A stretch of 64,000 nucleotides of DNA from Burkholderiales bacterium (GTDB lineage Bacteria > Pseudomonadota > Gammaproteobacteria > Burkholderiales > SG8-41): assembly GCA_019744975.1 (NCBI GenBank), contig JAIETP010000007.1, positions 1 through 64,000 of the forward strand. Reading direction: 5' to 3'. The number at the start of each line of letters is the position of its first letter. Position 1 is the stretch's first letter. Below are positions 27,944 to 36,463 of this stretch, in pieces. Both the position numbers and the translations under genes were made by a program. The notes below the pieces were generated by a model. It worked only from the letters and a program-made list of their open reading frames with translations. It did not search any database and was not told the DNA's origin.

Positions 27944-28939
27944 ATGTTGAAATCGCATCCATTCGCATGCCTGACCGCATTGTGTGCGGCGCTGTTCATC
28001 ACGCTGTCTGTCAATATGCCGGCAACCGCTGCCGGGCAGTATCAGTATCCGCAACGCCCGGTGCGTCTGGTCATTCCGTATCCGCCCGGAGGCGCCGGTG
28101 ACATCGTCGGCCGCCTGCTCGGCAACAGCCTGGGTGCGGCGATGGGGCAGCAGTTCGTCAGCGACAACCGCGGCGGCGGCGGGCAGATCATTGCCACGCA
28201 AATCAGCGCCAATGCCGCCCCCGACGGCTACACCTTGTTCCTCGCCAGCGCCACACATTCGATCAATCCCGCGCTGCGCAACAATCTGCCTTACGACACG
28301 CTGAAAGCTTTTGCGCCGATCACGCTGGTCGCCGAATCACCGCTGGTGTTTGTGGTCCACCCGTCGCTGAAGGCGGCCAATATCAGGGAACTCATCGCGC
28401 TGGCCAAAACCCAGCCCGGTCGCCTCAATTACGCATCGTCCGGGCCCGGCACAGGCGGCCACATGTCGGTCGAGTTGCTGAAATCACTGACCGGCATCGA
28501 CCTCGTGCACATACCCTACAAGGGTGCGGGTCCGGCGCTGGTCGATGTGGTGGCCGGTCAGGTGCAGATCATCTGCACCAGCCCGCTGCCTGCCATGCCG
28601 CATGTCAAGGCGGGGCGCCTGCGCGCGCTGGGCATGACCAGCCTGCAGCGTTCGCCGGCGCACCCCGATGTGCCGCCGGTCGCGGACACGGTGCCGGGTT
28701 ACCAGTCGACGCTGTGGTACGCCTTGCTGGCGCCGGCCAGTACGCCGCAGGCCATCGTCAAAAAAGTGCATGCTGAAACCGTGAAGGCGCTGGCGGCGCC
28801 GCAGATGCGTGAACAACTGCTGGCGCTAGGCGCAACACCGGTCGGCAACAGTCCGCAGGAACTGCAGAATTTCATGCGCGACGAAATCGCGATGTGGAAC
28901 AAACTGGTGAAGCAGGCCAACATCAAACTGAATCCCTGA
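27944..28939 (+). CDS. Bug-family (TctC-type) extracytoplasmic solute receptor
   Basis: A 331-residue periplasmic binding protein with a signal peptide (residues about 5-29). The hallmark Bug segments are YPQRPVRLVIPYPPGGAGDIVGR (strand and loop 1), VSDNRGGGGQIIATQ, ASATHSINPALR and LNYASSGPGTGGHMSVEL. These receptors feed TctAB-type secondary transporters, often for carboxylates, but TctA/TctB are not nearby, as is common for orphan Bug genes. The frame opens at 27896; the ATG at 27944 with GAGGGC upstream is chosen. The next gene begins 49 bp downstream, suggesting an operon with the selenoprotein. The ligand is unknown. Confidence 0.92.
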   Translation: MLKSHPFACLTALCAALFITLSVNMPATAAGQYQYPQRPVRLVIPYPPGGAGDIVGRLLGNSLGAAMGQQFVSDNRGGGGQIIATQISANAAPDGYTLFLASATHSINPALRNNLPYDTLKAFAPITLVAESPLVFVVHPSLKAANIRELIALAKTQPGRLNYASSGPGTGGHMSVELLKSLTGIDLVHIPYKGAGPALVDVVAGQVQIICTSPLPAMPHVKAGRLRALGMTSLQRSPAHPDVPPVADTVPGYQSTLWYALLAPASTPQAIVKKVHAETVKALAAPQMREQLLALGATPVGNSPQELQNFMRDEIAMWNKLVKQANIKLNP

Positions 28940-28988
28940 TTTGATCCCGGATCTCCCGGGTTTATACCCATTGATTGCAGAGGGCAAC

Positions 28989-29531
28989 ATGACCGCAACC
29001 GTAATGCTGTTTGACCCGACTGCGCCGCGCGGTGGTTCCGCGCAGGCCGCTGCAGTGCCGGCGCAGCGCACTGTACTGGCCGGCGCCGTGATCGGGTTCA
29101 TCGACAATGCCAAGCCCAATTTTCACCACCTCGTTGACGATATCGCCGAACTGCTGGTCAGCCGTTATGGTGCGGCGAAAGTGATCAAGCGGCGCAAATC
29201 CTCGGCGTCGATACCCGCCGATGCCGCGGTGATCGCGGAACTGTCGGGCGAGTGTGACGTCGTCATCGCCGGCTCCGGCGACTGAGGGTCCTGTTCGTCG
29301 TGGAGTGTCCACGACAGTATCGAAGTGACCAAGCAGGGCAAGGCTGCCATCACCGTGTGTTCAACGGCGTTCCTGACGCTGGGCCGCGCCCAGGCGCGCG
29401 CGCTGGGCAACGGCGCGCTGCCGATTGCGGTGATTCCGCATCCCTTTGGCGGGCGCAAACGAGAGGACGTGCGCAAGATCGCCGAACAATGTGTTGATGA
29501 CATCGCCAGACTGCTGAGCGGGGCGGCATGA
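28989..29531 (+). CDS. UGSC-family selenoprotein (in-frame TGA read as selenocysteine)
   Basis: One gene of 181 codons that a standard reading splits in two. From the ATG at 28989, 98 sense codons lead to GSGD, then TGA at 29283-29285, and the same frame continues GSCSSWSVHDSIEVTKQG to a TGA at 29529-29531. The resulting U-G-S-C is the signature of the UGSC (seleno)protein family known from marine and proteobacterial genomes, whose Cys forms carry CGSC. The C-terminal half (LPIAVIPHPFGG) is family-like. The N-terminal half has GAVIGFIDNAKPNFHHLVDDIAELL, giving a predicted alpha/beta fold. U99 and C102 would form a selenenylsulfide, implying a redox role. The last stop overlaps the next start (ATGA). 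The function of the family is not established. selA, selB, selC and selD are not in the window and must exist elsewhere for this reading to hold. Confidence 0.87.
29283..29317 (+). promoter_or_regulatory. Putative bacterial SECIS element
   Basis: Directly after the TGA at 29283-29285, GTCGTGGA (29297-29304) and TCCACGAC (29308-29315) form a perfect 8-bp stem with loop GTG. The loop begins 19 nt after the UGA, within the spacing needed for SelB recruitment in bacteria, and has G at its first position. An alternative pairing, CTGT with ACAG plus CGTGGA with TCCACG, leaves a bulge on the 5' side, as in known elements. The stem lies entirely within sense codons. Confidence 0.75.
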
Positions 29532-30583
29532 GCGCAATACCCGCCGATCGTGCCGCGACTTTCGATGCGCCAGACGATTTGGACGCCATCAACCGCATCT
29601 ACCGCGAGAGGCGCTGGAGCGACGGCCTGCCCATCGTGCCGCCGACTGCGGCGCGGGTTGAACGCATGTTGCGCGGGACCTGCCGCAGCCGCGACGAAGT
29701 CATCGCCAGCGTCGCGCCGGGTTTTGGCACGGCCACGGTTGAGCGCATTGCCATCAACGCCGTGCTCGCCGGCTGCGATCCGGGTGTCCTGCCGGTGCTG
29801 ATTGCCGCGACCGAAGCCGTGGCTGATCCTGCGTTCAACCTGCAGGGCATCCAGGCGACGACCAATCCGGTCGCTGTCTGGTTGGTGATCAACGGCCCGC
29901 TGGCGCAGCAGCTGCAGGTCAACGCCACTTTCAACTGCATCGGCCAGGGCGCCTGGGCCAATGCCACGCTGGGCCGTGCGCTGCGGCTGATCCTGCAGAA
30001 CATCGGTGGTGCATTGCCGGGAGAGATGGACCGCGCGACCCATGGTCAGCCCGGCAAGTACAGTTTCTGCTGCGCCGAGAACGAAGAGGCGCATCCCTGG
30101 CAGCCCTTGCATGTCGAACGTGGTTTTGCCGCGACCGACAGCACGGTGACCGTGGTCGGCGCCGAAGGCACGATGAACATGAACACCCACGCCAAGACCG
30201 CGGACGAGCTGGCGCGGGTGATTGCCGAAACCATGGTGCATCCGCCCAGCAATGAATACGTGCATGGCGGTGAGCCCTGGTTCATCCTCGGATCCGAACA
30301 CGCCGAAATTTTTCAGCGCGAAGGTTGGAACAAGGCGCGGGTCAAACGAGAGTTGTGGCAACGCTCGAAAATGGCGGTCAGACAATTGAGCGTCAACGAA
30401 ATAGAACGCGCGCGCGCTTCGCGTACCCCGGAGCTCGGCACCCTGACCGAAGACACGCTGCTGCCGATTTCACCGCAGCCGGAGGATATCCAGCTGATCG
30501 TCGCGGGCGGCGCGGGCACCCATTCAGTGTACGTGCCGTGTTTCGGCAACAGCCGTGCCGTGACCCGCCGGATTGAAAGCTGA
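29528..30583 (+). CDS. Conserved protein of unknown function coupled to the UGSC selenoprotein
   Basis: A 351-residue, apparently cytoplasmic protein that I cannot name. It begins its conserved part with WSDGLPIVPPTAARVERML, followed by TVERIAINAVLAGCDPGVLPVL, TNPVAVWLVINGP, FNCIGQGAWANATLGRALRL, GKYSFCCAENEEAHPW, TVVGAEGTMNMNTHAKTADE and, near the end, VYVPCFGNS. Several cysteines lie in conserved-looking surroundings, including an adjacent pair (SFCC). There is no signal peptide or membrane helix. The start ATG overlaps the selenoprotein stop (ATGA), so the two are translated together. That coupling suggests they form an enzyme complex or an electron-transfer pair; this is inference only. 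Confidence 0.8.
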   Translation: MSAIPADRAATFDAPDDLDAINRIYRERRWSDGLPIVPPTAARVERMLRGTCRSRDEVIASVAPGFGTATVERIAINAVLAGCDPGVLPVLIAATEAVADPAFNLQGIQATTNPVAVWLVINGPLAQQLQVNATFNCIGQGAWANATLGRALRLILQNIGGALPGEMDRATHGQPGKYSFCCAENEEAHPWQPLHVERGFAATDSTVTVVGAEGTMNMNTHAKTADELARVIAETMVHPPSNEYVHGGEPWFILGSEHAEIFQREGWNKARVKRELWQRSKMAVRQLSVNEIERARASRTPELGTLTEDTLLPISPQPEDIQLIVAGGAGTHSVYVPCFGNSRAVTRRIES

Positions 30584-30638
30584 AACCGCCAATACAATGC
30601 CGGAATATTTTTTAAGTATTTGATTTTATTGATAATTT

Positions 30639-30644
30639 TATAAT
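30639..30644 (+). promoter_or_regulatory. Candidate -10 element upstream of the XRE regulator
   Basis: A perfect TATAAT in a strongly AT-rich patch (30605-30645), with no well-spaced -35. A GTCAC/GTGAC inverted repeat lies downstream (about 30697-30712), between this site and the regulator start, and could be a self-regulation site. Confidence 0.3.
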
Positions 30645-30752
30645 GGAGTCTGGCCGATCGACGTAAGCTTGCTGTAAGTCATGGGTATTAAGGTGTCACC
30701 GTGCAGTGACTTGCGTAGTGAATCAACGCAAAACGAGACGGGAGCAGACACC

Positions 30753-31229
30753 ATGGGCAGAGGACGTATCAAGGCCGAACCGGGCGATCCCAACAATTCG
30801 ATCGCAACCCGCATCCGTACCGCCATGGCGGCTTGCGGCATGAAATCCGTCGCTGAACTGGGCCGACGCATCGGCCTGCCGCGGCAGACGGTGCATCGCT
30901 GGATCAACGGCGATACCAAGAACATGACCCACGAGAACCTCTACAAGGTTGCTGATGCGCTGCAGGTGCGCGCGCGCTGGCTGGCGGTGGGTGATACCGC
31001 ACCGGCGCAAATTGACCTTGGTGAAGGTGATGTTGTCGGCCTTATCAAAATCTACGAAACAATGTCGACGGCCGCGCGCGAGCAGTGGCTGGCCATCGGC
31101 CGCACGCTGTTGTCCATGCACACGGTGGGCAAGGGCACGGCCATCGATCCCTATCCGAACCTGATGGCGCCGGTGCAGTCACCGGAAAACAGCGGCAATT
31201 CCGCATCGGCTCAGTCCGTGCAGCGCTGA
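30753..31229 (+). CDS. XRE-family helix-turn-helix DNA-binding protein
   Basis: A 158-residue protein with one N-terminal HTH (residues about 20-85): SVAELGRRIGLPRQTVHRWI for helices 2 and 3 and HENLYKVADALQVRARWLAVG for the rest of the domain. The C-terminal part (LIKIYETMSTAAREQWLAIGRTLL) is helical and resembles the tail of small phage-repressor-like proteins without a peptidase domain. The frame opens at 30681; the ATG at 30753 is preferred, with GGGAGCAG upstream. There is no toxin gene or phage gene beside it. Its targets are unknown; the selenoprotein operon just upstream and mltB downstream are candidates. Confidence 0.82.
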   Translation: MGRGRIKAEPGDPNNSIATRIRTAMAACGMKSVAELGRRIGLPRQTVHRWINGDTKNMTHENLYKVADALQVRARWLAVGDTAPAQIDLGEGDVVGLIKIYETMSTAAREQWLAIGRTLLSMHTVGKGTAIDPYPNLMAPVQSPENSGNSASAQSVQR

Positions 31230-31408
31230 ACTGACTCTCCACGCAACGCCCGCTTCCGGGGCTCCTGACCCGGCCCCTGACACATTCCTGATCTGAATCG
31301 CTGGCGCTGCACTGCGCCGGCTTGGTAATCTTCCGCTTTCACTTTCCTTGTAACAGAGCAGGATGCCGCGGGCAGATGTTGCACCGCGCGTATCCGGAAA
31401 ACGGAGTG

Positions 31409-32431
31409 ATGCCTCGTATCTTGCGGATGATGATGTTGCGCGCAGTGGTGTGCGTGCTGGTTCTTGCGGCGGCGGCAACCCATGCCGCGGCGCATTCCGA
31501 ACTCGCAGCCGATGCCCAGGCATTCGTGCGGGACATGGTGGAGCGTCATGGTTTCGAGCGCTCCGCGCTGGAGCGCGCCCTGCGCAATACCAAATTTCTC
31601 GCATCCATCGTGCGCGCGATGGATGCGCCGTCAACGGCGCTGCCGTGGCATGAGTTCCGTGCGCGCCACATCACGGAAGCACGGATCAATGCCGGCCTCA
31701 GATTCTGGACGGAAAATGCCGTGGTGCTCGAACGGGCGGCCGTGGAATACCAGGTGCCGCCGGAAATCATGGTCGCCACCATCGGCATCGAAACCCTGTT
31801 CGGCCGCCTCACCGGCAACGTCAATGTGCTGGACGCGCTGACCACGCTGGCCTTTGGTTACCCGCGGCGCGCGGATTTTTTTCGCGCTGAACTGGAGCAG
31901 TTCCTGCTGCTGAGCCGTGAAAACGGCTGGGACCTGAACAGCGTCAAGGGTTCATTTGCCGGCGCCATCGGTGTACCGCAGTTTTTGCCGAGCAGTTATC
32001 GCAAATACGCCGTGGATTTCGACGGCGACGGCCGCCGTGACCTGCGCCAGGTCACCGATGCCATCGGCAGCGTCGCCAATTATTACCGGCAGTTCGGCTG
32101 GCAGCAGGGCGCGCCGGTGATCGTGCCGGTCGACGTTGGCAATACCGCGCTCGAACCGTTGCTGGGCGCGGGGCTGCTGCCGCATATCAGCGTGGCGGAG
32201 TTGCGCAAACGCGGCGTACTGCCGCTGGAGCCGGTCGCTGACGATGTGCTGGCGTCCCTCTTTTCAGTGGAGACCGAGGTCGGTCCGCGTTACTGGCTGG
32301 GTTTGAACAATTTTTACGTGATCACGCGTTACAACCGCAGCATCAATTACGCGATGGTGGTGCAGGAACTGGCATCGACCCTGCGCCAGCAGCGCCCGCG
32401 CACGGCAGGAGTTGCGCCGGCTGTACCGTAA
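31409..32431 (+). CDS. mltB: Lytic murein transglycosylase B-like
   Basis: A 340-residue periplasmic peptidoglycan-cleaving enzyme. The signal peptide spans residues about 5-30 (MLRAVVCVLVLAAAATHAAA), without a lipobox, so it is soluble, unlike E. coli MltB. The SLT_2 domain shows the catalytic Glu in MVATIGIETLFGRLTGNVNV, then LTTLAFGYPRRADFFRAEL, SFAGAIGVPQFLPSSYRKYA and a DFDGDGRRDL calcium-type loop, ending with FYVITRYNRSINYAMVVQEL. The frame is open to 31322; the ATG at 31409 with ACGGAG upstream gives the usual N-terminus. Confidence 0.93.
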   Translation: MPRILRMMMLRAVVCVLVLAAAATHAAAHSELAADAQAFVRDMVERHGFERSALERALRNTKFLASIVRAMDAPSTALPWHEFRARHITEARINAGLRFWTENAVVLERAAVEYQVPPEIMVATIGIETLFGRLTGNVNVLDALTTLAFGYPRRADFFRAELEQFLLLSRENGWDLNSVKGSFAGAIGVPQFLPSSYRKYAVDFDGDGRRDLRQVTDAIGSVANYYRQFGWQQGAPVIVPVDVGNTALEPLLGAGLLPHISVAELRKRGVLPLEPVADDVLASLFSVETEVGPRYWLGLNNFYVITRYNRSINYAMVVQELASTLRQQRPRTAGVAPAVP

Positions 32432-32446
32432 AACGGGGCAAACCGG

Positions 32447-33547
32447 TCAGCTGTGCGACTGCTGTACCGCCGGGTTGCGCGGGAATGCGACCAGGTGGTC
32501 AAGTTCCAGCCGAATGCCGATTTTTTCGCCAATGGCGTGGTTGTGGTGACTGGGCACCAGTGAATACACCAGCCCGCCGTCGGGCAGGCGCAGCGTGTAG
32601 AGAAACTCCGCGCCGCGGAAGGCCTTGTGCAGCACCATCGCCTGCAGCGGGCTTGCGTCATCATGCAGCACGTCGTCGGGCCGCAGCAACACGTCGACTG
32701 CCGTGCCGGCCGGCCAGCGCGACGCTGTGTCCTGCACGAATTCTCCGAGTTCAAGCCGGATCTGGCCGTTGTCGGTGATGCTGCCGGGAAGGAACAGGCC
32801 CTGGCCGATGAAATCCGCGGCATACCGCGTCTGCGGCTCGTGATACAGCTTGTACGGCGTATCCCATTGCTCAATGCGGCCGTCCTTCATGATGCCGACC
32901 ATGTCGGCAATATTGAAGGCTTCATGCTGGTCGTGGGTAACCATGACCGCGGTGATTTTTTCGCGCTTGAGGATGTCGCGCACCTCGACGCTCAGGTGTT
33001 CGCGCATTTCCACGTCGAGATTGGAAAAGGGTTCGTCGAGCAACAGCAATTGCGGGCGCGGCGCCAGCGCACGGGCGAGGGCGACGCGCTGTTGCTGGCC
33101 GCCTGAGAGCTCCTGCGGATATTTTTCACCGAGACCGCCGAGGCCGACCACCTCCAGCAGTTCCCGCACCCGCGCATGCTGTTCATCAGCCGTGGCTCCG
33201 CGCAGACCGAAGGCGATATTGCCGGCGACCGTCAGGTGCGGGAACAGCGCGTAATCCTGGAACACTACGCCGATGCGCCGCTGTTCCGGCGGCAGCGAGA
33301 GGTTTTTTGCGCTGATCACCACACCGTCGAGTGCCACGGTGCCGCTGAGCACCGGTTCAAAACCGGCAATGCAGCGCAGCACGGTTGTTTTGCCGCAGCC
33401 GCTGGCGCCGAGCAGGCAGGCAATCATGCCGGGCTCAACTTCGAAACTGACGCCCTGCAACACCGGTGTGCGGTCGTAGGCGTGGCAGACATCCGAAAAT
33501 GCGAGGCGCGAATTTGTCACAACCGAATTTGTTACAAGATCAGTCAT
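32447..33547 (-). CDS. fbpC: Ferric-iron ABC transporter ATP-binding protein
   Basis: A 366-residue ABC ATPase. Walker A is LLGASGCGKTT, the Q-loop VVFQDYALFPHLTVAGN, the signature LSGGQQQRVALARAL, Walker B LLLLDEPFSNLD, and the switch His in VMVTHDQHEAF. The C-terminal third (residues about 240-366) is the TOBE-type regulatory domain of the FbpC/PotA class. An ATG at 33547 is used in preference to the TTG two codons upstream. The gene is divergent from the permease gene, with a Fur-like box between, so the three iron-transport genes are arranged as two divergent and one convergent unit rather than as fbpABC. Confidence 0.92.
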   Translation of the reverse strand: MTDLVTNSVVTNSRLAFSDVCHAYDRTPVLQGVSFEVEPGMIACLLGASGCGKTTVLRCIAGFEPVLSGTVALDGVVISAKNLSLPPEQRRIGVVFQDYALFPHLTVAGNIAFGLRGATADEQHARVRELLEVVGLGGLGEKYPQELSGGQQQRVALARALAPRPQLLLLDEPFSNLDVEMREHLSVEVRDILKREKITAVMVTHDQHEAFNIADMVGIMKDGRIEQWDTPYKLYHEPQTRYAADFIGQGLFLPGSITDNGQIRLELGEFVQDTASRWPAGTAVDVLLRPDDVLHDDASPLQAMVLHKAFRGAEFLYTLRLPDGGLVYSLVPSHHNHAIGEKIGIRLELDHLVAFPRNPAVQQSHS

Positions 33548-33573
33548 GCTCAAATTATAACGTTTTTGCTGCT

Positions 33574-33592
33574 GATAATGATTCTTGTTAAA
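33574..33592. promoter_or_regulatory. Fur box in the fbpC-fbpB intergenic region
   Basis: GATAATGATTCTTGTTAAA matches the 19-bp Fur consensus (GATAATGATAATCATTATC) at about 13 positions, with a perfect first nine. A second AATGA...TCATA inverted half-site pair follows at about 33592-33606. It is placed to repress both divergent genes in iron-replete cells. Confidence 0.7.
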
Positions 33593-33668
33593 ATGATTTT
33601 CTCATAATTTTCCGTAACTTAGGCCCACTCAAGCTTGGGTTAATCCAGACAGGCAACGCCGGCTTCCC

Positions 33669-35360
33669 GTGACCACCACCACCGTCCCGCAACCCGTCTT
33701 CACGCCATCAGCCCTGCGCACGCGCCTGCCGCGCCTGCTGACGGTTTTTGCCGTCGCGCTGGCCGCCGTGCTGGCGCTGCCGGTGATCGTGGTGTTGTTC
33801 AACCTGCTGGCGCCGGCGACCGATACCTGGCGCCATCTCGCGAGTACGGTGCTCGGCGAATATGTGACCAACTCATTGTTGTTGATGCTGGGCGTCGCAT
33901 TCGGCGTGATCATCGGCGGTGTTTCCACCGCGTGGCTGACCACCATGTGCCGCTTTCCGGGGCGCCGCGTGTTCGAGTGGGCGCTGCTGCTGCCGATGGC
34001 GGTGCCGGCATACGTGATGGCCTATGCCTATACCGACCTGCTGCAGTTCGCAGGGCCTGTGCAGTCGCTGTTGCGCGAATTGACCGGTTGGGGTGTGCAT
34101 CAATACTGGTTTCCCGATGTGCGTTCGCTGGGTGGTGCGATCGTCATGCTGGCGCTGGTGCTCTATCCCTATGTCTACCTGCTGGCGCGTGCGGCATTCC
34201 TCGAACAGTCCGACAGCATGCTCGAAGTGGCGCGGGTATCCGGCTACGGGCCCTGGGGCACCTTCCGCCGCGTGGCATTGCCGCTCGCCCGCCCCGGCAT
34301 TGTGGCCGGCACCGCGCTGGCGTTGATGGAGGCGCTGGCCGATTACGGCACGGTGGCTTATTTCGGCGTGAATACCTTCACCACGGGCATATTCCGCGCC
34401 TGGTTTTCGCTGGGAGACCATGCGGCGGCCGCGCAGTTGTCGGCGATGCTGCTGGGCTTCGTGTTCCTGCTGCTGCTGCTGGAGCGCATCAGCCGCCGTG
34501 GTGCGGCCTTCCACTCGACCTCGCATCGCAAACGCCTGCGCAATGTCTATCACCTGCGCGGTATGCGCGCCGCCGCTGCCGTGTTGTTCTGCGTGGTGCC
34601 GCTGGTATTTGGTTTCCTGTTGCCGGTGGGCGTCATGGGCCACATGGCGATGACTTCGGGGGATGCCCAGTTCGGTGCGCGTTACCTGACGCTGACCGGC
34701 AACACCGTGACACTGGCCGCGGTCACCGCGGGCCTCGCGGTGATGCTGGCGCTGGTGGTGGGTTACGCCGGGCGCGTGTCACCGACACGCATGGTGCGTG
34801 CAGCGAACCGCATTGCCGGCTTGGGTTATGCGGTGCCGGGTGCGGTGATTGCCGTCGGCGTGCTGATTCCCGTGACCCGGCTTGACCATGTACTGGCAGG
34901 ATGGATGGAAGCCGCGACCGCGACCAATCCCGGCCTGATCCTGACCGGCGGCATTGCCGCGCTGGTTTATGCCTACCTCGCGCGGTTTTTTGCGGTGGCG
35001 CTGCAGACGGTGGATGCGGGGCTCGCCAAGATCACGCCGTCGATGAACGATGCCGCGCGGTCGATGGGCCTGGGGCCCGGCGAGACGCTGCGGCGGGTGC
35101 ATGCACCGCTGCTTTGGCGCAGCGCGCTGACGGCGGGACTGCTGGTGTTTGTCGATGTGATGAAGGAACTGCCGGCCACCTTTGTGATGCGGCCGTTCAA
35201 TTTCGACACGCTGGCGGTGCAGGCCTACAATCTGGCCGCCGATGAACGCCTCGCCGAAGCGTCAACGGCAGCGCTCACCATCGTGCTGGTGGGGCTGCTG
35301 CCGCTGATCGTGCTGTCGCGGATGATGCTCAGGCCGGGGCCCGGGCATCATTCCGATTAA
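33669..35360 (+). CDS. fbpB: Ferric-iron ABC transporter permease (fused double domain)
   Basis: A 563-residue inner-membrane protein with about twelve helices, made of two MetI-like permease halves. Each half carries an EAA-loop for the ATPase: EVARVSGYGPWGTFRRVALP (about residues 185-205) and DAARSMGLGPGETLRRVHAP (about 460-480). Fusion of both halves is usual for FbpB/SfuB-type permeases. The start is GTG at 33669. It converges with the binding-protein gene fbpA, whose stop is 18 bp away. Confidence 0.92.
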   Translation: MTTTTVPQPVFTPSALRTRLPRLLTVFAVALAAVLALPVIVVLFNLLAPATDTWRHLASTVLGEYVTNSLLLMLGVAFGVIIGGVSTAWLTTMCRFPGRRVFEWALLLPMAVPAYVMAYAYTDLLQFAGPVQSLLRELTGWGVHQYWFPDVRSLGGAIVMLALVLYPYVYLLARAAFLEQSDSMLEVARVSGYGPWGTFRRVALPLARPGIVAGTALALMEALADYGTVAYFGVNTFTTGIFRAWFSLGDHAAAAQLSAMLLGFVFLLLLLERISRRGAAFHSTSHRKRLRNVYHLRGMRAAAAVLFCVVPLVFGFLLPVGVMGHMAMTSGDAQFGARYLTLTGNTVTLAAVTAGLAVMLALVVGYAGRVSPTRMVRAANRIAGLGYAVPGAVIAVGVLIPVTRLDHVLAGWMEAATATNPGLILTGGIAALVYAYLARFFAVALQTVDAGLAKITPSMNDAARSMGLGPGETLRRVHAPLLWRSALTAGLLVFVDVMKELPATFVMRPFNFDTLAVQAYNLAADERLAEASTAALTIVLVGLLPLIVLSRMMLRPGPGHHSD

Positions 35361-35378
35361 TGGACGGGTTTTGGCGGA

Positions 35379-36392
35379 TTACTTGTAACCGACGCGATCG
35401 AAAATCTTCTGTGCTGTCGGCTGGTTTTTGCCGAGCACGCCGATGTTCAGCGTATCCATCTTGAAGGTGCCCAGCGAGGCCAGCGCCTTGTTGTTCAGCG
35501 GCGCGCCCTTGACCACCGGCCATTCGTTGTTGCCTTCGGCAAAATAAGTCTGTGCCTCATTGCTGGTCAGATATTCGAGGAACTTGATCGCGGCATCCTT
35601 GTTTTTGGCGGTCTTGATCACGCCGGCGCCGGAGACGTTCATGTGGGTGCCGGTGGTTTTCTGGTTGGGCCAGATCAGGCCGGTGGCCGCGATGACTTTC
35701 TGGTCTTCGGGCTTGGTCGATTTCAACAGCCGCACATAGTAATAGCTGTTGCTGATGGCTACACCGCATTCGCCGCTGGCCACCGCCTTGATCTGGTCGG
35801 TGTCGCCGCCCTTGGGTGCGCGGGCAAAATTGTCGACGACACCTTTGGCCCATTGCTCCGCCTTGGCTTCGCCGTTGTGTTCGATCAGCGCGCTCATCAG
35901 CGACAGGTTGTAGATGTGGCCGCCGGAGCGTGTGCAGACCTTGCCCTTCAGTTTCGGATTGGCGAGGTCCTCATAGTTCTGCACGTCGGCCGGATTGACG
36001 GTGAGTTTGTTGTAAACGATGACGCGGGCGCGGGCGGAGAAACCGAACCACTGGTTGCCGGCGGCGAGCATGTTGGCGGGCAGGCGCTCGGCCAGCACTT
36101 TGGACTGGATCGGCTGGAACAGGCCCGCCTGTTCGGCGCGCCACAGGCGGCCGGCATCCACGGTGACCAGCACATCGGCGGGGGAGGCCGCGCCTTCATT
36201 GATGATGCGCGCGATCAGCGGATCTTCGCCGGCTTCAATGCGGTTCAGCTTGATGCCGGCGGCCTTGGTGAAGCCGCTGTACAGCGCTTCATCGGTCTGG
36301 TAGTGGCGTGAGGAGTACAGATTCAGTTCTTGGGCAGCAGCCTGGGTGCTGAGCAACCCGGCCAGTACCAAGGTCAGAATGGAGTGACGCAT
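35379..36392 (-). CDS. fbpA: Fe(3+) ABC transporter periplasmic binding protein
   Basis: A 337-residue periplasmic protein with a signal peptide (residues 1-20, ILTLVLAGLLSTQAAAQ). The mature start ELNLYSSRHYQTDEALY is typical of FbpA/FutA proteins, and the iron-binding tyrosine cluster appears as AISNSYYYVRLL; further ligands are probably the H-Y near the N-terminus. Two Fur boxes lie 70-110 bp upstream of the start. With the ATPase and permease genes it forms a complete ferric transporter. Confidence 0.94.
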   Translation of the reverse strand: MRHSILTLVLAGLLSTQAAAQELNLYSSRHYQTDEALYSGFTKAAGIKLNRIEAGEDPLIARIINEGAASPADVLVTVDAGRLWRAEQAGLFQPIQSKVLAERLPANMLAAGNQWFGFSARARVIVYNKLTVNPADVQNYEDLANPKLKGKVCTRSGGHIYNLSLMSALIEHNGEAKAEQWAKGVVDNFARAPKGGDTDQIKAVASGECGVAISNSYYYVRLLKSTKPEDQKVIAATGLIWPNQKTTGTHMNVSGAGVIKTAKNKDAAIKFLEYLTSNEAQTYFAEGNNEWPVVKGAPLNNKALASLGTFKMDTLNIGVLGKNQPTAQKIFDRVGYK

Positions 36393-36463
36393 AAAATATC
36401 CTTTAAAAACAATAGTTTATAACGATTAAGGTTTGAGGCTCGGTGCCGGAGCAGAATACTAAC

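Noticed and set aside
29283-29285. TGA as a nonsense mutation or sequencing error
   Set aside because: The codon sits exactly at the U of the U-G-S-C motif and is followed by a SECIS-like stem at the right distance.
29325-29531. Separate 68-codon gene starting at GTG 29325
   Set aside because: It is the in-frame continuation of the selenoprotein after TGA; treating it as a gene loses the Gly-Ser-Cys directly after the TGA.
29165-30385. Minus-strand frame across the selenoprotein and partner genes
   Set aside because: No domain; the plus-strand frames have coupled starts and the UGSC motif.
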